This document shows positions 1-5,551 of a stretch of 8,189 nucleotides of DNA, piece after piece. The first letter of the stretch is position 1. Every line of letters begins with the position of its first letter. The position numbers and the translations under genes were made by a program. This stretch comes from an uncultured Clostridia bacterium. Lineage in GTDB: Bacteria; Bacillota; Clostridia; Christensenellales; UBA1242. The notes beneath the pieces were generated by a model, which saw only the letters and a program-made list of their open reading frames with translations, was not told where the DNA came from and searched no databases. The stretch covers positions 1 through 8,189 of the forward strand of contig CAMEUD010000052.1 of the NCBI GenBank assembly GCA_945937975.1, written 5' to 3'.

Positions 1-37
1 TGATTAACCATGAAAATGATGTATCGCCAAAATTGAA

Positions 38-877
38 TCAAACTTTTTTATTAATTTTTTTAACTATTGGAATTATTTGTTCAGCATTTTGAGTATAATA
101 TTCATACAAGATATTTACCGATTGTTTTGATGTTATTCTTACACTATTCTCGTTTGAATTAATTACATCTGTAAATACACAAATAACTTTACATTCCTTT
201 TTTGCCTGCTGTTGAATTGTATTTGCAACATTTTTATATAAATGTGCATTATCTAAAATGTATATTGCAGGAGAGAGCTCACTATATAAGGTTGGATTAT
301 CTTTTCCATTATATTTATAGACTTTATATCCTTTTTTTGAATATTCATATGCAATTTGAAATGCTGTAAGTGACTTTCCTGAACCAGATTCTCCAATTAT
401 ATTTACATAATTTAATAATTCTAAACAGTTTATTGCATCCTGAAAAATATTTAATTTAGGGCATGCTTCTACATAATTTTGATTTAATCCCACACCAAGT
501 ATTGCACCTTCAATCCCTTGTTGGTTGTCAAAATTAATGTCATCCCAACATTGTTGTTTGTCTAATGATTGAATCCCTTTTGCTAGGTTATCATTCCTAT
601 CTTTCACTATTTTTAGCCATTCATTTTTATATTTTATTACTTGACCAGACGTTAATTTTTTACCAAAACCTCCAGTAACTTGTGTATCGTTATGACATTG
701 AAGACATAGAACAGCAAGGTTTTCGATTGAATTGTTAGATGGGTTTTCATCAATATGATGAATTTGAACATCTTTTCCTTTCTCTCTGCATACACAACAA
801 GTTCTATCAGATAGTTTTAATACTTCATCTGAAAGTTCTATTGGAATCGGAATCCTTTGTTTTTTTGTTTTTTTCAT
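38..877 (-). CDS. HNH nuclease / P-loop NTPase fusion protein, possibly C-terminally truncated
   Basis: This is a 279-residue two-domain protein. Residues 27-63 form an HNH zinc-finger nuclease fold: CxxC at 27-30, HIHH-like QIHHIDE around 38-44, the asparagines of NPSNNSIEN, and CLQCHND at 58-64. Residues about 155-245 form a P-loop NTPase core, with Walker A GESGSGKS (162-169), a Walker B-like strand AIYILDNAH (204-212) and a following strand VICVFTD. The layout suggests a sensor or effector in which ATP binding controls DNA cleavage, probably defensive; that is inference. The start is fixed by AAGGAGG at 882-888, four bases upstream. It is the last gene of a four-gene cluster, 19 bp after the phosphatase. 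The NTPase part is short: no sensor-2 or helical lid region is evident. After the TGA stop (38-40) the same frame stays open for 12 codons to the window edge, so the gene may be interrupted. I do not recognise a named family for the fusion. Confidence 0.8.
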   Translation of the reverse strand: MKKTKKQRIPIPIELSDEVLKLSDRTCCVCREKGKDVQIHHIDENPSNNSIENLAVLCLQCHNDTQVTGGFGKKLTSGQVIKYKNEWLKIVKDRNDNLAKGIQSLDKQQCWDDINFDNQQGIEGAILGVGLNQNYVEACPKLNIFQDAINCLELLNYVNIIGESGSGKSLTAFQIAYEYSKKGYKVYKYNGKDNPTLYSELSPAIYILDNAHLYKNVANTIQQQAKKECKVICVFTDVINSNENSVRITSKQSVNILYEYYTQNAEQIIPIVKKINKKV

Positions 878-896
878 TTTTCCTCCTTAGCAAATT

Positions 897-1619
897 TCAA
901 TCTTCCAATACAACCACATTCACTTTATGTGAATAGGTGGTGCAAGCATCTATGGGTATCATATTTTTTGTTATAAAAGGTTCAAAATTGGCATTATCTC
1001 CAAATTCTTCATATTTGTCTGGGTTTTGCTCGTGCCACAGTGCAGAACAATGCCAATGTCCACAAACTATTGTCTTGTTTGGTTCGTAGATTTCATATCT
1101 ATACATCTCTACGGGGTTTGCCCAGCGAGTCTTTTCCCAATGTTCTTTTCTTGCAGTTCGCCATTCACTATCATACAAATAGCAATTTTCAATGATAGGT
1201 ATCCAGCCGTGAATGAATATGTAATGCTTTGTTTCATAGTAATCAACACACATATCTAGAACTCCTTGAAGTCTAGTTGCTTTTGCAATCTTTTTAAGGT
1301 CAAATTCGCTTATTTGCCATTCCGGATACAAATCGACAATTGTTTGTGCTGTGCCATTACAAAGGTCGCCATAATCACTAGAATTTCTTTCAATCATTTG
1401 TTCCATCAAGTCTTCGTGATTGCCACGAATAAGAATTACTTTGTGTTTGTGTTTTAGAACAAAATCTATAATTTCTTTTGGTTGACTTCCTCTATCGAAC
1501 AAGTCGCCACAAAGAATTATTTTGTGTTCAGGGTTATTCAAGTCAAAACCTTTCTCATTCAAAGCACTTTGCCACTCGTCAAAGAATCCGTGTATATCGC
1601 TTGAAACAAAATATTTCAT
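897..1619 (-). CDS. Calcineurin-like (PPP-type) metallophosphatase
   Basis: This 240-residue protein has the complete PPP/calcineurin metal-site signature. The motifs are SSDIHG (D8, H10), CGDLFDRG (D39, D42, R43), RGNHE (N67, H68, E69), FIHG (H137) and CGHWH (H188, H190), followed by the closing strand IPIDACTTYSHKVNVVVLED pattern at 221-240. These residues normally bind two divalent metals, and the fold includes serine/threonine protein phosphatases and ApaH-like nucleotide hydrolases. The sequence alone does not decide the substrate. No signal peptide or membrane segment is seen, so it should be cytoplasmic. The start has AAGGAG at 1625-1630, five bases upstream, and this Shine-Dalgarno overlaps the TAA of abiEii, giving a 9-bp gap. 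Its G+C is visibly higher than that of both neighbours, which hints at separate recruitment to the cluster. A housekeeping phosphatase carried along is the main alternative to a defence role. Confidence 0.9.
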   Translation of the reverse strand: MKYFVSSDIHGFFDEWQSALNEKGFDLNNPEHKIILCGDLFDRGSQPKEIIDFVLKHKHKVILIRGNHEDLMEQMIERNSSDYGDLCNGTAQTIVDLYPEWQISEFDLKKIAKATRLQGVLDMCVDYYETKHYIFIHGWIPIIENCYLYDSEWRTARKEHWEKTRWANPVEMYRYEIYEPNKTIVCGHWHCSALWHEQNPDKYEEFGDNANFEPFITKNMIPIDACTTYSHKVNVVVLED

Positions 1620-1628
1620 TTTTTCTCC

Positions 1629-2471
1629 TTAAATGATTTCAATAAAATGTAAAATAGATTTAATGCTTTTTATTGTATCTTCAAAACTAACATTCTCTAC
1701 ATAAGTATTTTTATTTGAATAATTTTTCCATAGGTTTTGTTGACCCCAATCATTTTCAATATCTGCAATTATCTCTTTTGCATTTGTTAAAATATCAGTC
1801 GTTTTTCTTTTTGCACAAGTATTTTCAAGTGCTTGTTTTTGAAGATTTTTATCAATTCTATCTTTGAACAATTTTTCAAGTAAATACAAATCATAATAAT
1901 CTCTCATTCTAGTTCCTAAAATATTTTTAGATAAAATACTTTCTATTTTTTCTGCAATAATAGTTTCTATTGAATAAGAGCACAATTTTATTGTTTTATC
2001 TTCTAACAAAAGTTTGTAACCATAAACAATTTCTTTTGGAGTTATTGTATCTCCAGTTGTTATATCCATTTTAAGAGAATCCACAATTTTATCCATATAG
2101 ACCTTAAACGATAATCTAATGCCGGGATAGTCAAATTCTTCTCTAATATCTTGAATTGATGTAAGTTCAAAACGAATATTATCTCCAATGTCGATATTGC
2201 AGATTTCCGTAATCATTTTTTCAATTTCATCTTTGGTTAAAGGTTTATTGATAATAGAAACATCAATATCTTGAGTTGCTCTTGATGATAAACCAACCAT
2301 TGAAGAAATCAAAAGTCCACCTTTTAAAATAAAATTGGTTTTATATTTTGAAACGGCAATTCTTGCCAGCATTTGCTCCATAAAATATCTTTTCAAAAGC
2401 AATTGTGTATCTATCCCTAAACTTCTTGCTTTATTCTTAATCAAATCCGTTAATTGTCTTGATGTATTCAT
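1629..2471 (-). CDS. abiEii: AbiEii-type nucleotidyltransferase toxin
   Basis: This 280-residue protein belongs to the AbiEii/AbiGii nucleotidyltransferase toxin family, which is related to the mycobacterial MenT toxins. Visible motifs are FILKGGLLISS (KGG at 50-52), the metal-binding pair in ATQDIDVS (D68, D70), a third acidic strand LKMDITTGD (D136), and the C-terminal helical signature IETIIAEKIESIL plus RMRDYYDLYLL (K175, R190, D191, D194). Family members transfer nucleotides, and the MenT relatives act on tRNA acceptor ends, giving reversible growth arrest and abortive infection. The target here is not shown by the sequence. It starts inside the end of abiEi (ATGA overlap at 2468-2471), with GGAG eight bases upstream, so translation is probably coupled and antitoxin is made first. 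All expected catalytic residues are present, so it looks intact. Confidence 0.92.
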   Translation of the reverse strand: MNTSRQLTDLIKNKARSLGIDTQLLLKRYFMEQMLARIAVSKYKTNFILKGGLLISSMVGLSSRATQDIDVSIINKPLTKDEIEKMITEICNIDIGDNIRFELTSIQDIREEFDYPGIRLSFKVYMDKIVDSLKMDITTGDTITPKEIVYGYKLLLEDKTIKLCSYSIETIIAEKIESILSKNILGTRMRDYYDLYLLEKLFKDRIDKNLQKQALENTCAKRKTTDILTNAKEIIADIENDWGQQNLWKNYSNKNTYVENVSFEDTIKSIKSILHFIEII

Positions 2472-3064
2472 AACAAAATCTCCAATTTATCCTTTAATTC
2501 TTTTTCAACACCTAGTTCTTTTGCATATTTCAACAATTTTGTTAAATTTTTATCTTCCATCTTTAAATATGTTTTTAGACTTTCATTGACAACATATCTA
2601 TCTCCAACATAATTTTTGGAAAACAAATCACAAATTGTTCTTTCTTTGTCATAAATTTGGATATTATTTCCATACATCGTTTTTACTGTGGTTAAACCTA
2701 AATCAAATTTGCATTTAGGGACAAAATGAAATTCCAATTTATATTGAGATTTTAATTGATAAGTATTATTCCCTTGAATTGTTGTAATGGAAAGAGTTAA
2801 GGGATTTCTTGTTGTTAGTCCATTGTAATAAGCAGATGTTTCATAAGAATAAATTAAATTCTTTGATTTCAATTGAAGAAAATATAATTCATCTTCCATT
2901 GTTTCTGGAGTAATATAAATTCCATTTCTAACTTTTTCTAAAACATTGTCTTGCACAGCAAAACGAAGATAGTGTTTTGAAATATTATTTTCAACTGCCA
3001 TCTTTGTTTGAATAATTCCATTATTGTCTCTTGCAAGTTTTAATAGTTTACTATAATCTCTCAT
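2468..3064 (-). CDS. abiEi: AbiEi-family type IV antitoxin and transcriptional autorepressor
   Basis: This 198-residue protein has an N-terminal winged helix (about residues 1-50, MRDYSKLLKLARDNNGIIQT onward, with the KVRNGIYI wing). A C-terminal antitoxin domain follows, carrying the family hallmark YDKERTICDLF (about 138-148). AbiEi proteins neutralise AbiEii without forming a stable complex and repress their own promoter through inverted repeats. I chose the ATG at 3062-3064 because AAGGA lies seven bases upstream (3072-3076) and the length matches the family. A longer reading from 3154 would add 30 residues, but it would start upstream of the consensus promoter at 3095-3123 and so would not be on that transcript. 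The stop overlaps the start of abiEii by four bases. It is the first gene of the four-gene cluster. Confidence 0.9.
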   Translation of the reverse strand: MRDYSKLLKLARDNNGIIQTKMAVENNISKHYLRFAVQDNVLEKVRNGIYITPETMEDELYFLQLKSKNLIYSYETSAYYNGLTTRNPLTLSITTIQGNNTYQLKSQYKLEFHFVPKCKFDLGLTTVKTMYGNNIQIYDKERTICDLFSKNYVGDRYVVNESLKTYLKMEDKNLTKLLKYAKELGVEKELKDKLEILL

Positions 3065-3080
3065 TTCATAATCCTTATGC

Positions 3081-3120
3081 ACTTTTTTTCTAAAATTATA
3101 AGTGTTTATAGAAAAAAAGT
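3081..3120. promoter_or_regulatory. Inverted-repeat operator, probable AbiEi binding site
   Basis: Two perfect 12-bp arms, ACTTTTTTTCTA (3081-3092) and TAGAAAAAAAGT (3109-3120), flank a 16-bp spacer. The spacer holds most of the -10 box, and the outer arm reaches into the -35 box. A protein bound to both arms would block RNA polymerase. AbiEi antitoxins are known to bind inverted repeats in their own promoters, so this is the natural operator candidate; binding here is inferred. Confidence 0.7.
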
Positions 3121-3123
3121 CAA
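3095..3123 (-). promoter_or_regulatory. Sigma-70-type promoter of the abiE cluster
   Basis: On the minus strand, TTGACT (3123-3118) and TATAAT (3100-3095) are separated by exactly 17 bases, a near-consensus vegetative promoter. Transcription would start near 3088, leaving a leader of about 24 bases with the AAGGA site before the ATG at 3064. No terminator was found between the four downstream genes, so one transcript probably covers them all. Confidence 0.85.
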
Positions 3124-3221
3124 TAAATATATAAACATTTTCTATATAGTTCACAAAAGTTTTAGGCAGTTTTACATAGTTTTAGAACACTTAAATTTAC
3201 TAAATTTGTGCAATTAAGTGT

Positions 3222-3255
3222 AAAAAAGTGTAGTAAAACAAAATCTTACTACACT
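3222..3255 (-). terminator. Intrinsic terminator reading on the minus strand
   Basis: A 9-bp perfect stem, GTGTAGTAA (3228-3236) with TTACTACAC (3247-3255), and a 9-base loop is followed on the minus strand by six U residues (3227-3222). No minus-strand gene lies immediately upstream of it. It may insulate the abiE promoter from read-through or be left over from a lost gene. Confidence 0.55.
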
Positions 3256-3319
3256 AATTGATTTTTAATATCTCAAACTTGCTTATTTTGTGGGCGATTT
3301 AGAAGATAGAGCGGAACTC

Positions 3320-3349
3320 TTGACTATCAGAACAGAGTTTTGGTAAAAC
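3320..3349 (+). promoter_or_regulatory. Possible promoter for the plus-strand tRNA unit
   Basis: TTGACT (3320-3325) is followed after 18 bases by TAAAAC (3344-3349), preceded by an extended -10 TG (TGGTAAAAC). It points toward the decayed tRNA at 3410 and the tRNA at 3507, and nothing nearer the tRNA looks as good. The -10 matches the consensus at only four of six positions. Confidence 0.35.
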
Positions 3350-3409
3350 AAAAATAGCACTTTTTAATCACTAAATTTCACCGCAAAAATCGTTCAAAAA
3401 CAGCACTAT

Positions 3410-3484
3410 GCTGGTGTGGCTCAGCGGTAGAGCACCACCTTGGTAAGGCGTTTTGTTCCCCAAATTACATTTTCATAGGCTCCA
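3410..3484 (+). pseudogene. Decayed tRNA-Thr copy (5' half intact, 3' half scrambled)
   Basis: Positions 3410-3448 match the start of the tRNA at 3507 at 33 of 39 positions. They give an acceptor strand GCTGGTG, a D arm GCTC/GAGC and an anticodon loop TTGGTAA (GGT, Thr). After AAGG the sequence departs: there is no anticodon-stem partner, variable loop or T arm. The segment nevertheless ends in TCATAGGCTCCA exactly 75 nt from its start, the same length as the good copy and with the same GCTCCA ending. It is therefore a tandem copy whose 3' half has been replaced or has decayed, or a tRNA half left by integration into the anticodon loop. It cannot fold as a tRNA. Confidence 0.7.
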
Positions 3485-3506
3485 AATTTATGGAGCTAAA
3501 AACTAC

Positions 3507-3581
3507 GCTGATGTGGCTTAGAGGTAAAGCACTGCCTTGGTAAGGTGGGGGTCACGGGTCCGATTCCCGTCACCAGCTCCA
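3507..3581 (+). tRNA. tRNA-Thr (anticodon GGT), CCA encoded
   Basis: This is a 75-nt cloverleaf. The acceptor is GCTGATG/CACCAGC, the D stem GCTT/AAGC, the anticodon stem CTGCC/GGTGG (two G-U pairs), the anticodon GGT at 3539-3541, the T stem ACGGG/CCCGT, then T73 and CCA. G1-C72 and C2-G71 fit threonine identity. Two oddities are visible: an A-C mismatch at acceptor pair 5-68, and a T loop TCCGATT with C where the near-invariant U55 should be. It may be functional but sub-optimal, or a mosaic made by integration. A terminator follows directly. Confidence 0.8.
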
Positions 3582-3592
3582 TTAAACAAAAG

Positions 3593-3633
3593 TCGCTAAA
3601 ACGCCGATAAATAAAGGCTTTTAGCGATTTTTT
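3593..3633 (+). terminator. Intrinsic terminator of the tRNA-Thr unit
   Basis: TCGCTAAAA-C-GCC (3593-3605) pairs with GGC-TTTTAGCGA (3616-3627) with one bulged C and a 10-base loop, followed by six T residues (3628-3633). It sits 11 bases after the tRNA CCA end and reads in the tRNA direction. Confidence 0.85.
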
Positions 3634-3674
3634 ATTTGCAAATTTTTAGGGTACGACTCTCTTCAAAAAATACA

Positions 3675-3812
3675 TTAGGTACACAAAATTGTCATTTTAG
3701 GTACACAAAATTTGCATAAAAAAAGACCGAAAATTGAGTTCATCAACTTTCGGTCTAATTCTCTCTAAAACTGCCCAAAACTACTACATTAGGTACATTT
3801 AGGTACACAAAT
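3675..3812 (+). repeat. Four direct copies of TTAGGTACA, two of them extended to 16 bp
   Basis: TTAGGTACACAAAATT occurs at 3675-3690 and again at 3697-3712, a 22-bp step. TTAGGTACA recurs at 3789-3797 and TTAGGTACACAAAT at 3799-3812, a 10-bp step. A degenerate copy, TTAGGGTACGA, is near 3646. All have the same orientation and lie on the 3' side of the tRNA. They look like protein-binding repeats, and integrase arm-type sites are one reading. The Gabija terminator lies between the two pairs. Confidence 0.7.
3718..3755 (-). terminator. Intrinsic terminator of the Gabija operon
   Basis: GACCGAAAATTGA (3725-3737) and TCAACTTTCGGTC (3743-3755) form a 13-bp stem with one mismatch and a 5-base loop. 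On the minus strand the stem is followed by seven U residues (3724-3718). It lies 84 bases after the gajB stop and reads in the Gabija direction. Confidence 0.88.
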
Positions 3813-3838
3813 ATTTACTATAGAAAGTACTAATGCTA

Positions 3839-5551
3839 TTATATAAAATTTACATCAATGGAATATTTTTTTACGAATTCGTCATAAGAAAAATAATTTT
3901 CCTTACCAAACAAATTAATTAAATAATTTTTAAACTTATCATCTACATAATACGATATAAGTAAGCATAATCGTTTTTTTGCTCTTGAGCAAGCCACATA
4001 AAATAAATTTCTATTTCTTTCATATGCTCCATAATTTTTCTGCTTTTCAATGTCTGACATGGTTAAGTATTTATCAAATTGATATGATAACCATCCTCTA
4101 CTTACAACAAATAAAATATTGTCATACTCTTCGCCTTTAACGCCATGTTCTGTTGAATAAATTGACTCTGGCATTGAAAAATTTTTAGCCGCAATAAATT
4201 CACTATACTCTACATTCTTTAAATCTAATATATTCCCATTATAATATATTTTATCAACATTCTTCTTCATATCCTTATATAATTCAATAATATCGGGAGG
4301 TATTGGAATTAATTGGCTTAAAATAACAACCTCTAAAACGTCAAATATAGTTCTCTTTCTCATCTCAATTAATTGTTCATGCAAATTATTCCATTGTTTT
4401 TTGTCATTTCTATTTAATATTGTAGGTCTATTTTTTAGAATTTCAGACAATAAAACAGCATTGTGATTTTCTAATGAATTGAATACATTTTCAACAATTG
4501 TTGCAATAAAAATAAATAAGCTATTAGAAAAATCTTTTAATGAATCTCCCATGATATTTAGCAAATGTTCATATCCTTGATAAGATGCTAGCACTTTATG
4601 TGTTAACATAAGCGTCTTTTGTGTTTCTGATTTAATTATAAACATTTTTTCAATTGATTCAATTCTTGTACTCAATTCACTCTGTGGCAAATCTTCTTTA
4701 AAGATTTTTTCTTGTCTTCGTACTCCTTGATAGTCATTGCAATTAACAACAAATACTTTTCCATCAAAATCGTTTATTGCTGAGATTTGTGGTAATTCTG
4801 GTCTCAAATTGTTTAAAATATTTACTATTTTTTTCGCCGATCTAAAATTCACATTTTTACCTATAAGGCATAAATTTTTATTATCAATCTGTCCACAAGC
4901 ATTGTTTGACTGATATATCGTCTGCCAGCCATCACCAAATAGACATATTTGAGTATTCGTTTTTATATCAACAAAATATTTAAGTATTTTATCCATTATC
5001 TCTTTATATGAGTCTTGATATTCATCTATTAAAATAGCAGCATATTTACTTTCGATTAATAGACGAAATTTAGCACAATCTAATAATTTTGAGAATATTT
5101 TGATTACATCATTGTGATGTAGATATAAAACCCCTTCATCTATATATCGTACACCCAACGTATACTTAATTTCATTAAATGTCTCATATTCTTCTTCCTC
5201 AATTAATTTTAATTCTTTTACACACCTCAACATGTCAGCACGAAATAATTTAATGTTATCCCATGCAAATGAATGGATTGTCGATGGAACAACATCATTA
5301 TTAATTCCAATTCTATCTTTTATTACCTCAACAGCTGCATTTGTATATGTGATACAAGCAATCTTTCTATTTTGTCTTTTAAAATCACTGACTTTATTTG
5401 CGATTAACCAATCTATTACTTTGTGCAAAGAATAGGTCTTGCCAGCGCCTGCACCAGCCTCAACTTTAATATTCTCATTTTTCGATATTAAATCAATAAT
5501 TTTCTTATCTGTTTTATCTGCCTCAATTTTTGCTAATTGGTAGTTATCCAT
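3839..5551 (-). CDS. gajB: GajB, UvrD/Rep-like superfamily 1 helicase of the Gabija system
   Basis: This 570-residue SF1 helicase has all core motifs: I EAGAGAGKT (31-39), Ia ACITYTNAA (65-73), Ib STIHSF (90-95), II ILIDEYQD (173-180), III LFGDGWQTIY (204-213), IV NFRSAKKI (235-242), V STEHGVKGEEYDNI (466-479) and VI LFYVACSRAKKRL (516-528). Motif I/II residues bind ATP-Mg. In Gabija, GajB works with the GajA nuclease, probably recognising DNA ends or single strands and driving NTP hydrolysis; no nuclease domain is visible here. It starts within the last codons of gajA (8-bp overlap) behind TGGAGG at 5557-5562, so the two are translationally coupled. At 570 residues it is longer than the roughly 500 of the Bacillus cereus type protein, the extra length probably lying in the divergent region between motifs IV and V. 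Confidence 0.92.
   Translation of the reverse strand: MDNYQLAKIEADKTDKKIIDLISKNENIKVEAGAGAGKTYSLHKVIDWLIANKVSDFKRQNRKIACITYTNAAVEVIKDRIGINNDVVPSTIHSFAWDNIKLFRADMLRCVKELKLIEEEEYETFNEIKYTLGVRYIDEGVLYLHHNDVIKIFSKLLDCAKFRLLIESKYAAILIDEYQDSYKEIMDKILKYFVDIKTNTQICLFGDGWQTIYQSNNACGQIDNKNLCLIGKNVNFRSAKKIVNILNNLRPELPQISAINDFDGKVFVVNCNDYQGVRRQEKIFKEDLPQSELSTRIESIEKMFIIKSETQKTLMLTHKVLASYQGYEHLLNIMGDSLKDFSNSLFIFIATIVENVFNSLENHNAVLLSEILKNRPTILNRNDKKQWNNLHEQLIEMRKRTIFDVLEVVILSQLIPIPPDIIELYKDMKKNVDKIYYNGNILDLKNVEYSEFIAAKNFSMPESIYSTEHGVKGEEYDNILFVVSRGWLSYQFDKYLTMSDIEKQKNYGAYERNRNLFYVACSRAKKRLCLLISYYVDDKFKNYLINLFGKENYFSYDEFVKKYSIDVNFI

Larger units (their letters stand above)
3124..3838. other. Non-coding tRNA / attachment region between the abiE and Gabija operons
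   Basis: No protein gene is supported in this stretch. In order it holds an AbiE promoter upstream region, an 8-bp inverted repeat ACACTTAA/TTAAGTGT (3187-3194 and 3214-3221), a minus-strand terminator, a possible plus-strand promoter and a decayed tRNA-Thr copy. After these come a small hairpin GCTCCA/TGGAGC (3479-3496), a tRNA-Thr(GGT), its terminator, repeated TTAGGTACA motifs and the Gabija terminator. The tRNA and the integrase to the right make it a likely attachment and insertion locus. Confidence 0.7.

Noticed and set aside
38..40. Alternative genetic code with TGA as tryptophan
   Set aside because: TGA serves as the normal stop of the phosphatase and abiEi genes, and tryptophan is encoded by TGG throughout.
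38..1619. Septu (PtuAB) or an RNA-repair system (Pnkp-like) from the phosphatase and HNH-NTPase
   Set aside because: The NTPase lacks SMC/ABC features, HNH is fused at the N-terminus, and no ligase or methyltransferase domain accompanies the phosphatase.
739..2589. Plus-strand open frames of 63-84 codons within the abiE cluster
   Set aside because: They lie opposite well-supported genes, lack convincing ribosome sites and have no recognisable protein features.
3062..3154. Longer AbiEi reading starting at 3154
   Set aside because: Its start lies upstream of a near-consensus promoter, the added 30 residues do not resemble the family, and a good ribosome site precedes the ATG at 3064.
3675..3812. 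CRISPR-like array
   Set aside because: The repeats are only 9-16 bp, the spacing is irregular (22, 92, 10 bp), a terminator lies between them and no cas gene is present.
3640..3812. End of an insertion sequence
   Set aside because: No transposase, no matching inverted terminal repeat and no target duplication could be seen; the repeats are all direct.
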